Shown: positions 14,722-24,316, counted from the first letter of the stretch. The stretch is 64,000 nucleotides of DNA from JAPLDB01 sp038230515 (GCA_038230515.1 JBBRND010000003.1:1-64000), one strand, 5' to 3'. Made by a program: numbers and translations. Notes: a model not told the origin generated them from the letters alone.

Positions 14722-15369
14722 TTAATATTGATAGTTGTAAACGGAATGGCAATGAGAATTAAAATAAAGATCATCGCAGGCAATGTATTCCTTGCCGGAA
14801 AAGGTGGTCAAAGATATGAAATCCTGTTTTCCGAGAGCTTGTTTGAAAACCTTGTACACAAATTCTGTACAGTACATTTTATCATCGGTGTTCAAATCAA
14901 ACTTGGTGTCGAACTCTAATTTGTTTTTAAAATAGTTGTCGGCAAGAGCAAGGATTGAGCTGATTTGTTTTTCATTCAGATCGGTTCGGTAAATTCCGAA
15001 TGCATGCACATCAGCAGGGTTGCAAAAAACATCGAGTGCATCTTTGCGCAGCTTGTTCGAAGGGTTTTCTTCTCCCCCGATGGCATGATACACAAACACT
15101 TTTCCATTCTCCACAGAAACAATTCCTGCATGAGAATATTTTTTTTCCCGTTGTCCAAGTCTCATTAAAGCATTGCTGATAAAACCTCTTCCATGACGAA
15201 AAATAAGATCGCCTGTTTTGAGTTGCGATACATCCGGTTTTGCTTTTAACCAACGGCTTTCATTTTCTTTTGATGAAAGCTGAAGATGTTCTTTCTCGAA
15301 AAGGCTTCTTGCGGTGAAGCCGGAAACTACAAGGCAAGTTATGAGAAGAAGGAGAAGAATTTTTTTCAT
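14722..15369 (-). CDS. YiiX/YebB-like NlpC/P60-superfamily hydrolase
   Basis: 215 residues from the ATG at 15369, with signal peptide MKKILLLLLITCLVVSGFTA. It shows the permuted papain-like signature of YiiX: LKTGDLIFRHGRG, then YSHAGIV with the catalytic His, and a late YCTEFVYKVF with the catalytic Cys. The superfamily hydrolyses amide bonds in peptidoglycan or lipids; the YiiX substrate is not settled. Likely periplasmic. It is followed closely by a lipoprotein gene on the same strand. Confidence 0.82.
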   Translation of the reverse strand: MKKILLLLLITCLVVSGFTARSLFEKEHLQLSSKENESRWLKAKPDVSQLKTGDLIFRHGRGFISNALMRLGQREKKYSHAGIVSVENGKVFVYHAIGGEENPSNKLRKDALDVFCNPADVHAFGIYRTDLNEKQISSILALADNYFKNKLEFDTKFDLNTDDKMYCTEFVYKVFKQALGKQDFISLTTFSGKEYIACDDLYFNSHCHSVYNYQY

Positions 15370-15400
15370 ATTGATCAGCAACTCACATAAACCAAATTAT

Positions 15401-15408
15401 TACTTTTG
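15401..15408 (+). promoter_or_regulatory. -7 box of the toxin-antitoxin operon
   Basis: TACTTTTG matches TAnnTTTG exactly and lies 16 bases before the antitoxin ATG at 15425. It falls just outside the divergent YiiX-like gene. Confidence 0.55.
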
Positions 15409-15424
15409 CATTGATAAGAAGATC

Positions 15425-15679
15425 ATGAAAGCAATAACCTTCATTTCACATTCGCAGGCAAAGTTAAACTCTCTTATTAAAGTTGCGCAGGAAATGGGAA
15501 TAGAAAAATTTAACGTGCGGGAACTCACTGACGAAGAAATGGCTATGCCGGGTTCACAACCTTCAGTTGCAGAATTGGAGAACTGGCTTGCCAAAGAAGA
15601 CGGAGTTAAGTACGGGCTTGGTGCAGCATTCAAGAAAGTACAGAGCGAACTTGCCCATTCGAGGAAAAAGAAAAAATAA
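15425..15679 (+). CDS. Antitoxin of a type II toxin-antitoxin pair
   Basis: 84 residues from the ATG at 15425, selected over an upstream in-frame start that would overlap the divergent gene and add a basic, unlikely stretch. It begins MKAITFISHSQAKLNSLIKVAQEMGI and continues NVRELTDEEMAMPGSQPSVAELENWL, ending in a Lys-rich tail. The ELTDEEMAMPG pattern is typical of small antitoxins paired with RelE/ParE toxins in Bacteroidota. Its stop overlaps the next start (TAATG), indicating coupled translation. Confidence 0.75.
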   Translation: MKAITFISHSQAKLNSLIKVAQEMGIEKFNVRELTDEEMAMPGSQPSVAELENWLAKEDGVKYGLGAAFKKVQSELAHSRKKKK

Positions 15680-15963
15680 TGCCCGTTATTATCCGGAAGA
15701 GCGCGCTGAATACAATTGTCAAAGCCGCGCTCTTTGTTGAATCACTTAATACATCCGCAAGTGGAGACCGTTGGGCTGAAAAACTAAAAGCAGAAATTGC
15801 GTCACTGGCAAAATCAAAAGTAAAGTTTGGTATTTGTAAAAATGCTTCTCTTGCAAAATTCAAATACCGCTGCTACGTTTTTAAAGATTGGATCATTGCC
15901 TTTCGTGCTAACGAAAACATTTTTGAAGTGTGCCGATTCATTCATGGTTCACGGCTTCGATAA
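15679..15963 (+). CDS. RelE/ParE-family toxin
   Basis: 94 residues with the RelE/ParE pattern: N-terminal helix pair with ESLNTSASGDRWAEKLKAEI, then KYRCYVFKDWIIAFRANENIFEVCRFIHGSRL, where the central strands and terminal HGSRL carry the conserved Arg residues. RelE members cut mRNA in the ribosome; ParE members poison gyrase; which applies here cannot be told. Its start overlaps the antitoxin stop. The pair stands between backbone genes. Confidence 0.8.
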   Translation: MPVIIRKSALNTIVKAALFVESLNTSASGDRWAEKLKAEIASLAKSKVKFGICKNASLAKFKYRCYVFKDWIIAFRANENIFEVCRFIHGSRLR

Positions 15964-15987
15964 GAAAAGCATTGCCGCTAAACATTT

Positions 15988-18696
15988 CTACTGCTTCACA
16001 AACTTCTTAATCACCGATGCCTTTTCAGTTTGAATTTTCAGAAAGTAAATACCAGACGAAAGATCACTTACATCAATAACTGCTTCTTGCCTCTTGCTAC
16101 TTGCTTCTGGCTTAACAGCCAAAATCTCGACCCCGAGGACATTAAAAATTGTTATTGCCTTTATTGCCAACTGCCTGTTGCAAACTGCCAACTTGTTCTG
16201 CGTGGGATTCGGATACAAATAAAAATCAGCCGCAGAGTTTTCAGTAACTCCAACTGCCGAATAAAAAGTCGCACTCACAGTATTGGTTGCTAACGCTGCA
16301 TTGAAATCAAAATAAATATAGCCGGTGTTTGAGATCGTTGTGTTGAGTGGAAGATTTTCTTTTCGTTTTATTTTAAACTGAACGTAGCCATGACTGCCGG
16401 GTTCGTTGGTTGTGCTGTCAATTAAATTTATGTTCGGATAATTGAAGCGCAGAATATTTCCGGGAAGCAATTGCGTAACCACATCATTGCTTGAAGAAAG
16501 ATAACTGAATGTAGTTGCATCCAAATTCTGATCGAGCGTATCAAGAATGTAAATGTTCTGAGCAGGTGCATTGCCCGTGTTCTGAAAAAAGATAGTGAAC
16601 GTAAACCATTGCGCGCTTGAATCAACGGCTCCTGATGGCGACATGTATTTCTCATTCGGATCAACTGCTGCGCGAACAGGATAACATTCGCTCAACGAAT
16701 TATTCGCTGGAATATTATCTCCAACAATTGGAAAAACATTTAACTGCACACACACGCTGTCATTAATTGTTGCTGATGTAGAAATCTGAACAACGATGTT
16801 GAAATCATGCACCGGATCAACCAACGAAAAATCGCTGATGCTCCAGGTAATGGTGTCTCCGTTTATTGATGTTGGTGCTATTGCACCGGCAGCGGGAGAA
16901 ATGTAGGAAAGCAGGTTGCTAAGAATTGCCTGAACGGAGCCGCTGATTCCACTTGCGCATGAAGTTCCATAAAAACTCATGGCATCACTCACATCAAAAT
17001 AAAATGTGCGCTGTACTCCTGCACGAAACATCGCTGATGGAGAAATACTTTTTGCAATCAAGTCATAACCCGCCTTGCATTGCAAACCGAAATCAATACC
17101 GGTATCCATTGAATCAACTGAGGTGAGAACAGAAGGTTGAGTAAAAGTAACAGGACAGTTTACAACATAAGGGGCATTTGTTGTATCAACTATCAATTCA
17201 TAATTTCCGTAACCCGTTTGAAAAGAATATCGCCCGTAATTATCAGTAAGCATTTGTTGCAACTGTACACCGCCTGAATCAAGAATAACAGAAATGTTTT
17301 TCAAACTGATTTCATTTGTATCTTGTGTGCAACTTGAATCTGCATCAAAGAAAACTTTGCCAGAGATGTTCCAGAAAAGAGGACATGGAGCGAATGGATC
17401 GCAAAGTGGTAAGGTATCAATCAAAGGAACGGAAATATAAATTCTTCCGATATTGGGAAGGCAAGTAATGCTTGTGTAGGACCAAGTAAGAGTCCCGATC
17501 TTCTTGATGGCTGGGAGACATGCAATAGGATTATAGTCGATGCGCAAATCACCTATTGAATCGGGTAGTTCAGGAAGTGATGTGAGTTGATTATATTGAC
17601 AATACAAAGAACTTATCGTATTGGGGAGTGCAGGTAGTACAGAAAGCTGATTCGATTGGCAATCTAGTTGAAATAAATAATGAGGTAATGTCGGAATAAC
17701 CGTGAGCTGATTAGTATAACAAGACAAATCTCTAAGTGTATCTGGCAATGGAGGAAGCGATGTTAACTGATTGTAACCACAATTCAACGAAGACAAAGTA
17801 GTTGGTAATGTAGGCAAGGAAGTTAATGCATTTTCATCGCAAAAAAGATCGTGCAACGATAAAGGCAATGTCGGAAGATATGTAAGTTGATTGTGATCGC
17901 ATTTTATTAGGTGAAGTGATGTCGGCAAAATTGGAAGGACAGATATATTATTTGATTCACATCTAAGTTCTTGTAATGTAGTAGGAAGATTTAAAGGAAG
18001 GCTGGTCAGTTGATTATCTCCACAACCTAACTCTATCAAGGATACTGGCAATTGAGGAAGAATACTTACTTGATTATAGTAACAATAAAATTTTTGCAAT
18101 GAAACTGGTAGGGAAGGCCAAGAAGTAATTTGATTCGTATTGCAATTCAACTCAATCAATGTTGATGGCAAAGGAGGAAGAGAAGTCAATACATTTCCAC
18201 CACACCACAAATATTCCAAACCAGGTGGTAAAGAAGAAATGGAAGACAATTGGTTATTGAAACAATGGAGAGTAACAAGTGGCAGTGGCAAACTCGGAAG
18301 TGACAAAAGTTGATTTTGTGAACAATCTAAGAATGTTAGTCCTATTGGCAAAGTTGGAAGGACTGTGAGTTGATTTTGCCCGCAAAACAGAGATTGAATT
18401 GAATTAGGTAAAGTCGGAAGCATGGTAAGATAATTAGCAAAACAGGAAAAAATTTGAAGGTTATCAAAGTATTGAATCCCTTGTACGTCATAAATATTTT
18501 TATTGCCACAATTAACATTCGTAGAAGTCACCACAGCCGTACAAGTAGTATCCAATGAATCGCCTTGCATGCAAGCGGCAAAACCATTGTTCACTAAAAA
18601 ATTTCTGAAATTAGTATCAGGTATAAAAGCAAACTGCGCGCGCGAAAAAGAAAACAGCAAAAGAAAAATTGAGAGTACAAGGAAATGCTTTTTCAT
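15988..18696 (-). CDS. Leucine-rich-repeat protein with T9SS sorting domain
   Basis: 902 residues from the ATG at 18696, which begins the signal peptide MKKHFLVLSIFLLLFSFSRA. Residues about 75-400 hold some 15 tandem LRRs of about 21 residues (LPTLPxxLxxLxCxxNQLxx), the short IpaH/YopM-like type with conserved Cys. A carboxypeptidase-like/SdrD-B-type fold follows (ISGKVFFDADSSCTQD), then a repeat domain with NPNEKYMSP-like and NTGNAPAQNIYILDTLD motifs (DUF7619-like). It ends in a T9SS sorting domain (FYLYPNPTQNKLAV to LSSGIYFLKIQ). Likely a large cell-surface protein mediating binding. Confidence 0.85.
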   Translation of the reverse strand: MKKHFLVLSIFLLLFSFSRAQFAFIPDTNFRNFLVNNGFAACMQGDSLDTTCTAVVTSTNVNCGNKNIYDVQGIQYFDNLQIFSCFANYLTMLPTLPNSIQSLFCGQNQLTVLPTLPIGLTFLDCSQNQLLSLPSLPLPLVTLHCFNNQLSSISSLPPGLEYLWCGGNVLTSLPPLPSTLIELNCNTNQITSWPSLPVSLQKFYCYYNQVSILPQLPVSLIELGCGDNQLTSLPLNLPTTLQELRCESNNISVLPILPTSLHLIKCDHNQLTYLPTLPLSLHDLFCDENALTSLPTLPTTLSSLNCGYNQLTSLPPLPDTLRDLSCYTNQLTVIPTLPHYLFQLDCQSNQLSVLPALPNTISSLYCQYNQLTSLPELPDSIGDLRIDYNPIACLPAIKKIGTLTWSYTSITCLPNIGRIYISVPLIDTLPLCDPFAPCPLFWNISGKVFFDADSSCTQDTNEISLKNISVILDSGGVQLQQMLTDNYGRYSFQTGYGNYELIVDTTNAPYVVNCPVTFTQPSVLTSVDSMDTGIDFGLQCKAGYDLIAKSISPSAMFRAGVQRTFYFDVSDAMSFYGTSCASGISGSVQAILSNLLSYISPAAGAIAPTSINGDTITWSISDFSLVDPVHDFNIVVQISTSATINDSVCVQLNVFPIVGDNIPANNSLSECYPVRAAVDPNEKYMSPSGAVDSSAQWFTFTIFFQNTGNAPAQNIYILDTLDQNLDATTFSYLSSSNDVVTQLLPGNILRFNYPNINLIDSTTNEPGSHGYVQFKIKRKENLPLNTTISNTGYIYFDFNAALATNTVSATFYSAVGVTENSAADFYLYPNPTQNKLAVCNRQLAIKAITIFNVLGVEILAVKPEASSKRQEAVIDVSDLSSGIYFLKIQTEKASVIKKFVKQ

Positions 18697-18720
18697 TTGC
18701 TTATCACTGGTTGGTGCGAA

Positions 18721-18728
18721 CAAAGATA
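18721..18728 (-). promoter_or_regulatory. -7 box of the LRR-T9SS gene
   Basis: TATCTTTG on the minus strand matches TAnnTTTG, 24 bases before the chosen start at 18696, which supports that start. Confidence 0.5.
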
Positions 18729-18886
18729 AATTTATTCTGAGATTACCAAACCGGGTATTTGGTAAAGGTGCATTTAACTGAGGTGAACTAAAATGTGTCC
18801 GTTAAATAAATTCGCACTTTACACAGTTTGGTGAAGGGGAAGCGTTCACTTCATATGAAGATGCGTTCGGTTTATTTGGAAATTGA

Positions 18887-19054
18887 TTCATTCCCTACTG
18901 ATTGGCGTTCAATCCCTATGGATTGGTGTTCATTCCCTACTGATTGGTGTTCAATCCCTACTGATTGGCGTTCAATCCCTATGGATTGGTGTTCAATCCC
19001 TACTGATTGGCATTCATTCCATACTGACTGGCGTTCATTCCATACGGAATGGCG
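18887..19054. repeat. 21-bp tandem array (8 units)
   Basis: Exactly eight 21-base units of the form TTCAWTCCCTACTGATTGGYG fill 168 bases, with degenerate half-units on both sides (from about 18844 and to about 19070). All units keep the length of 21. An open frame on the + strand would give heptads with Asp-Trp, but no start context or protein feature supports a gene. Lies between the LRR gene promoter and the 3' end of argS. Confidence 0.85.
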
Positions 19055-19128
19055 TTCGGTTCATATAAAAGTAGAAGAATCCATAAAAGCCATATTTTGG
19101 TTCAAACAGAGACTTTCGGGGGTTTAAC

Positions 19129-20931
19129 CTACATCCTCTCAGGCGCGTCAATCCCCATCATCCTCAAACACTCCTTTATTACTTCTGAAGTAAGAGAAGC
19201 AAGCTGCAACCTGTAAAGCGAAGTTTCCTTGTCTGCTTCATCCACGATGACATGATCGTGATAAAAATGGTTGAATGATTTTGCAACTTCGTAAACATAA
19301 TTCGCGATCAGCGCAGGCGAAAAATTCTCTGCAGCTTCTTTTACTATTAACGGAAAGCGGTAAATTGTTTTCACTAAACTCTTTTCTTCCTTCGACATTT
19401 TGTTTACTGTCGGTGAAGCGGAAACCGTAAACTGTAAACTCTTTTCGCCTTTCCGAATCACAGAGCGAATGCGCGCATACGAATACTGCACAAACGGTCC
19501 CGTGTTTCCGTTCAGGTCAATGCTCTCTGTAGGATTGAAAAGCATTTTCTTTTTCGGATCTACTTTCAGAATAAAATATTTCAACGCACCCATGCCGATG
19601 GTGTGATATAATTTCTTTGCTTCATCGGAATCATAATCATCAAGCTTGCCGAGCGCTTTGGTTGCCATCTCTGCTTCTTCGTCAATTTCTTTGATGAGAT
19701 CATCCGCATCCACTACCGATCCTTCGCGCGATTTCATTTTGCCCGAAGGAAGATCAACCATGCCGTAAGAAAGATGAAACAATCCGTCCGCCCACGAGCG
19801 ACCAAGTTTTTTGAAAATCTCTTTCAATACTTTGAAATGATATTCCTGCTCGTTGCCTACTACGTAAACGAGCTTTTCCAAATCAGCGTGTTCTTCAAAA
19901 CGAAGTTGAGCAGTTCCTAAATCCTGGGTGATGTAAACAGAAGTGCCGTCAGCGCGCAATAAAACTTTTTGATCGAGACCAACATCGGTGAGATCAATCC
20001 AGATGGAGCCATCCTCTTTTTTAAAGAATGCACCTTTATTCACTCCATCCTCAACAATTTTTTTACCAAGAAGATAGGTTTGCGATTCATAATAAATTTT
20101 ATCGAAACCAACACCAAGTTTTTTGTAGGAGATGTCAAAGCCATCATAGACCCAGCCATTCATCATCTTCCACAGATCAATCGTTTCTTTATCTCCTGCT
20201 TCCCACTTCAAAAGCATCTGCTGAATCTCTTTTGCAAGCGAAGCATTTTTTTCTGCTTCCTCTTTACTCATTCCCTTCTGAACAAGATGCTCAACTTCTT
20301 CTTTAAACTTTCTGTCATACTCCACATAATATTTCCCAACGAGATGATCGCCTTTGGTGTGCGATGATTGCGGAGTTTCTCCATGCCCGAATTTTTTCCA
20401 CGCAAGCATACTCTTACAGATATGTATGCCACGATCATTCACAAGATTCACCTGCTCGACTCTGTGCCCGACTGCTTTCAGAATTTGCGAAACAGAATAT
20501 CCAAGAAGAATATTCCGCATGTGTCCTAGGTGGAGCGGCTTGTTGGTATTGGGAGAAGAATATTCCACCATCAAATGTCCGGGAGAAGAATATGTTTTCT
20601 TCAGATCAAGAAATGCAATTTGATTTGAAGTAGCAGTTTGAAAAAATTCTTTCCAAAAAGAATCATTGATGCTGATGTTAAGAAAACCTTTCACCACATT
20701 GAAAGAAGAAACCAATGCGCAATTTGTTTTAAGAAGCTCACCTATTTCATTCGCAGTTTGCTCCGGAGATTTCTTTGAAACTTTGGTATAAGGAAAAACA
20801 ACCAACGTAACATCACCTTCAAACTCCTTTCGTGTTTCGTCCAGTTTGATTTCATCAGAAGAAACTGAAAGAGCGTACAGTTTATGTAAAGCATCCGCAA
20901 TGGCGGATTGTATTTGGTTTTCGAATTTCAT
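19129..20931 (-). CDS. argS: Arginyl-tRNA synthetase
   Basis: 600 residues, full length for ArgRS. It charges tRNA-Arg with arginine using ATP. The N-terminal additional domain (ENQIQSAIADALHKLY) is followed by the class I HIGH motif as NKPLHLGHMRN (about 133-143) and the KMSKS-equivalent loop as LPSGKMKSREGSV. The C-terminal anticodon-binding DALR-like domain ends with ECLRMMGIDAPERM. The ATG at 20931 fits the family start. It is encoded next to the arginase-family gene on the same strand, 110 bases apart. Confidence 0.95.
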   Translation of the reverse strand: MKFENQIQSAIADALHKLYALSVSSDEIKLDETRKEFEGDVTLVVFPYTKVSKKSPEQTANEIGELLKTNCALVSSFNVVKGFLNISINDSFWKEFFQTATSNQIAFLDLKKTYSSPGHLMVEYSSPNTNKPLHLGHMRNILLGYSVSQILKAVGHRVEQVNLVNDRGIHICKSMLAWKKFGHGETPQSSHTKGDHLVGKYYVEYDRKFKEEVEHLVQKGMSKEEAEKNASLAKEIQQMLLKWEAGDKETIDLWKMMNGWVYDGFDISYKKLGVGFDKIYYESQTYLLGKKIVEDGVNKGAFFKKEDGSIWIDLTDVGLDQKVLLRADGTSVYITQDLGTAQLRFEEHADLEKLVYVVGNEQEYHFKVLKEIFKKLGRSWADGLFHLSYGMVDLPSGKMKSREGSVVDADDLIKEIDEEAEMATKALGKLDDYDSDEAKKLYHTIGMGALKYFILKVDPKKKMLFNPTESIDLNGNTGPFVQYSYARIRSVIRKGEKSLQFTVSASPTVNKMSKEEKSLVKTIYRFPLIVKEAAENFSPALIANYVYEVAKSFNHFYHDHVIVDEADKETSLYRLQLASLTSEVIKECLRMMGIDAPERM

Positions 20932-21040
20932 TTTGGTTAATTGGTTAACTAAGTTAATTAAGGGAAATCCGGTTGCTATTTAATTAACTCAATCAACTCA
21001 GTTAGCTTAATCAACTTCTATTTCAAATCAACATAATTAA

Positions 21041-21985
21041 CTAATAAACTAACTGGCTCACTACACGCTGAAGAATCTCAAACGTATTCTCTGCCATCAG
21101 ATTTTCTTTGTCAAGGGTAGGATTCACCTCAGCAATTTCGAAGCAGCAAACTTTTTCATTCTGAATTAAACGCACCAACAAACTTCCCGCTTCCTTTTCT
21201 GTAATTCCGTTTCGCACAGGAGTTCCTGTTCCTTTTGAGATGGAAGAATCCATTGAATCTACATCAAAGGAAATATAAAGGAGGTTGCAACGATTGAGAT
21301 GTTGCAAAGCATCGCGCGCAATCTTCTCCACACCATTACGCTTCACTTCGTTTGTGTTGAAAACTTTTACTTTGTATTTTTTCAGCAGGTAAGATTCTTC
21401 GGGCTCCACATCGCGCAGACCGATGTAGACAAGATCGTTCCAGTCAAGTTTCGGAAAAATATTTCCGAGACGTTTTATTTTATTCCATAATTCAAGCGTG
21501 TCTTTGTCCGGCTTGTTCATCTTGTTGCTCTGATTGTCTTCACCGAGCGCAGCAGCAAGCGGCATACCATGCATGTTACCGGATGGAGTTGTCCAGGGAG
21601 AATGAAGATCGGCATGAGCATCAATCCAAATCACTCCGAGTCGTTGGCGAGGATGAGCAATGCGAATTCCGGAAATAGTTGCACCCGCGGTACTGTGATC
21701 TCCCGCAAGCACTAGGGGGAACTCATTTGCCTTCAGCGAATTTTTTACGGCAATGGAAACACGTTCGTACATCGTCAACATACTCTTCGCGCGCTTCGCA
21801 TAAGGGCTGCCTGAAGATTCGAACAGCATTTGGTTTTCATTCGGCACTTCAACCGATTCAATTTTCTTGAACAGGTTGCTTCCGTAATCGAGCGCAGCAA
21901 TTTTAATCGCATCTACTCCCATGGATGCGCCACGCGTGCCTGCACCAATTTCTGATTTTACTTCTATGAACTTAAGTTTTTTCAT
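21041..21985 (-). CDS. Arginase/agmatinase (ureohydrolase) family enzyme
   Basis: 314 residues. Binuclear manganese motifs are in place: AGDHSTAGA (first His), IWIDAHADLHSP (Asp-His-Asp) and SFDVDSMDSS (Asp-Asp). The fold hydrolyses the guanidinium group of arginine or agmatine to urea. The adjacent divergent gene encodes an arginine decarboxylase-like enzyme, so agmatine is an equally likely substrate; classical arginases have SxDVDxxDP, here the Pro is Ser. The start is consistent with the family (KFIEVKSEIGAGTRGASMG). Confidence 0.82.
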   Translation of the reverse strand: MKKLKFIEVKSEIGAGTRGASMGVDAIKIAALDYGSNLFKKIESVEVPNENQMLFESSGSPYAKRAKSMLTMYERVSIAVKNSLKANEFPLVLAGDHSTAGATISGIRIAHPRQRLGVIWIDAHADLHSPWTTPSGNMHGMPLAAALGEDNQSNKMNKPDKDTLELWNKIKRLGNIFPKLDWNDLVYIGLRDVEPEESYLLKKYKVKVFNTNEVKRNGVEKIARDALQHLNRCNLLYISFDVDSMDSSISKGTGTPVRNGITEKEAGSLLVRLIQNEKVCCFEIAEVNPTLDKENLMAENTFEILQRVVSQLVY

Positions 21986-22188
21986 TGTACGAATATCGAA
22001 ACATTACGAATTTACGAATCGCGAATTTCATCGTTTCATTTTACATGATTGCAAGGACTAAAAAATTTTTCAACAATTTTCTCTAAACTTATTTTATTAA
22101 ATCCAACTCACTTACATTCGCGAAGATTTATTTATCCGCGTCAACTGCATTTCAACTTCAAACATCAAACAAGAAACCTCAAACCTGA

Positions 22189-23592
22189 ATGAAAAATACT
22201 TACCGCGACCTCATCGAACAAACTTTCTACTTTCCTCAGGAGGGCTTTGAAGTGATTGACAATAATCTGAATTTCTATGGCATTGATCTGATGGAAATCA
22301 TCAAGCAATACGGAACCCCGCTCAAAATCTCATACCTCCCAAAGATTGGCTCGCAAATTAAGAAAGCGAAACGGATTTTCAACGTTGCCATTGCAAAGAA
22401 TGATTACAAAGGAAGCTATACGTACTGCTATTGCACGAAGAGTTCGCATTTCTCATTCGTTCTCGATGAGGTTTTGCAACATGACGTTCACCTGGAAACT
22501 TCTTCGGCTTTTGATATTGATCTTGTGAAATCACTTTATCAAAGCAAGAAGATTGATAAGAATATGGTGATCATCTGCAACGGCTTCAAGCGCCCGCCAT
22601 ACATTAAAGGCATTGCTGATCTCATCAATAATGGTTTCAGCAACATCATTCCTGTGGTTGATAACATGAATGAACTTGGACAGTATTCTAAATTTCTAAA
22701 AGGAAAAAAGAAAGTGAAGATTGGTATCCGGATTGCATCGGAAGAAGAACCGAATTTTGAATTTTATACTTCACGCCTCGGCATCCGCTACAGCGAAATC
22801 AAAGATTACTTTGTAAAAAACATCAAGAAGAACAAACAGTTTCAACTGAAGATGCTGCACTTCTTTATCAATACAGGAATCAAAGACAATTCATATTACT
22901 GGACTGAACTGAACAAATGTGTAAACGTGTACTGCGAATTGAAAAAGATTTGTCCCGATCTTGATTCTCTCGACATAGGTGGCGGCTGGCCCATTCGCAA
23001 ATCGCTCGGCTTCGAATACGATTATGAATACATGGCGGAGCAAATTGTAAAACAAATTAAATCAACTTGCAAAGCACAGGGAGTAACAGAGCCCAATATT
23101 TTTACTGAGTTCGGAAGTTTTACTGTTGCCGAAAGTGGTGCTACACTTTTTTCTGTGGTAGATCAGAAGCAGCAAAACGACAATGAACTTTGGTACATGA
23201 TTGACAGTTCATTCATCACCACGCTCCCTGATACGTGGGGCATTAAACAAAAATTTATTTTGCTTGCTGTAAATCATTGGGAGAAAGACAATTTGCGGGT
23301 AAACATTGGCGGACTCACCTGCGACAGCGATGATTACTATAACACCGAGAGTCATGTCAACCAGGTGTACATGCCGAAGGAAGATGATCTCAACGATGAT
23401 CCTTTGTACATCGGTTTTTTTCACACGGGTGCATACCAGGAAAGTTTGGGAGGATATGGCGGCATTCAGCATTGTCTGATTCCCGCGCCCAAGCATGTTA
23501 TCATTGATAAGAATGAAGACGGAGAAATTGTTACCAAACTTTTTGCGAAGGAACAAAGCGCGAAAAGCATGATGAAGATTTTGGGATATTAA
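22189..23592 (+). CDS. speA: Biosynthetic arginine decarboxylase-like PLP enzyme
   Basis: 467 residues of the alanine-racemase-fold (type III) decarboxylase group. PLP would be bound by Lys in TYCYCTKSSH (about residue 86). The Gly-rich phosphate-binding segment is LDIGGGWP (about 263-270), and the C-terminal part holds GGLTCDSDDYY with the catalytic Cys-Asp pair and GAYQESLGGYGG. It is shorter than E. coli SpeA (658 residues), as is usual for the Bacteroidota form. It would convert arginine to agmatine, the first step to polyamines, with the divergent ureohydrolase acting next. The gene symbol rests on family and context. Confidence 0.75.
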   Translation: MKNTYRDLIEQTFYFPQEGFEVIDNNLNFYGIDLMEIIKQYGTPLKISYLPKIGSQIKKAKRIFNVAIAKNDYKGSYTYCYCTKSSHFSFVLDEVLQHDVHLETSSAFDIDLVKSLYQSKKIDKNMVIICNGFKRPPYIKGIADLINNGFSNIIPVVDNMNELGQYSKFLKGKKKVKIGIRIASEEEPNFEFYTSRLGIRYSEIKDYFVKNIKKNKQFQLKMLHFFINTGIKDNSYYWTELNKCVNVYCELKKICPDLDSLDIGGGWPIRKSLGFEYDYEYMAEQIVKQIKSTCKAQGVTEPNIFTEFGSFTVAESGATLFSVVDQKQQNDNELWYMIDSSFITTLPDTWGIKQKFILLAVNHWEKDNLRVNIGGLTCDSDDYYNTESHVNQVYMPKEDDLNDDPLYIGFFHTGAYQESLGGYGGIQHCLIPAPKHVIIDKNEDGEIVTKLFAKEQSAKSMMKILGY

Positions 23593-23650
23593 TCTCTTAC
23601 TGTTTGATGTGTGGCTTTATTCGTGCGCTTGTCTGTCACGCTTCTTTTTC

Positions 23651-23658
23651 TACATTTG
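23651..23658 (+). promoter_or_regulatory. -7 box of efp
   Basis: TACATTTG fits TAnnTTTG perfectly, 25 bases before the efp ATG at 23684, and rules out the longer reading frame that begins upstream of it. Confidence 0.55.
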
Positions 23659-23683
23659 CACCCCCGAAAAAAAATTTAAAGTA

Positions 23684-24244
23684 ATGGCAAAAATCAATGA
23701 TGTTAAACCCGGAGCTTTTCTTAGGTACAATAATGAATTGGTACTTGTTACCGAAGTGATACATCGTACACCTGGCAACCTGCGTGCCTTTTACCAGGCG
23801 AAAATGAAAAATCTTAAAAACGGGAAAGTAGTTGAAAATCGTTTTCGCGCTGATGAAGAAGTGGACATGGCACGGGTTGAATTCAAGGAAATGCAATACA
23901 TCTATCCCGAAGGTGAGCATCTCGTTGTAATGGATCCTACTTCGTTTGAGCAAATCCATATTCCGAAACAACTTTTTGGTGACGGTGCGAAATTGATGAA
24001 AGAAGGTATGACTGTAAAAATTGCATTTGAAAGTGATGAACCAATTTCGGCAGACCCACCGACATTTGTAGAACTTGAAGTTACATACACCGAACCCGGA
24101 GTTCGTGGTGACACAGCAACCAACACATTAAAAGCTGCTACCCTTGAAACAGGTGCTAGTATTCAGGTTCCTCTTTTTGTAAACATCGGTGAAGTAATAA
24201 AAATTGATACCCGCGAATGGAGTTATGTGGGCAAAGTGAAATAA
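23684..24244 (+). CDS. efp: Elongation factor P
   Basis: 186 residues from the ATG at 23684, start set by the family's MAKINDVKPG. EF-P enters the ribosomal E site and rescues stalling at polyproline. The three beta-barrel domains are complete, ending IDTREWSYVGKVK. The tip loop of domain I reads PGNLRAF (30-36), so the residue that is Lys34 in E. coli (PGKGQAF) appears to be Asn32 here. A lysylated or rhamnosylated tip is thus unlikely in the known form. It follows the decarboxylase gene by 91 bases but has its own promoter box. Confidence 0.93.
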   Translation: MAKINDVKPGAFLRYNNELVLVTEVIHRTPGNLRAFYQAKMKNLKNGKVVENRFRADEEVDMARVEFKEMQYIYPEGEHLVVMDPTSFEQIHIPKQLFGDGAKLMKEGMTVKIAFESDEPISADPPTFVELEVTYTEPGVRGDTATNTLKAATLETGASIQVPLFVNIGEVIKIDTREWSYVGKVK

Positions 24245-24316
24245 AGATTTTTTGTTTTCATGGTTAGGAAGGGCTGCTGCAAAGCGGCTCTTTCCTTTTT
24301 AGGAGTGTTATTAAAC

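Noticed and set aside
18828..19127. 99-codon open frame with Asp-Trp heptads
   Set aside because: Created by the 21-bp tandem array; any 21-bp array free of stops is open. No signal, domain or promoter.
20932..21040. TTAATT/GTTAACTAAGT-rich stretch, similar to 63380-63420, as a mobile element
   Set aside because: It is low-complexity sequence built of GTTAA/TTGATT words; similarity between the two places is expected from composition and no defined ends are visible.
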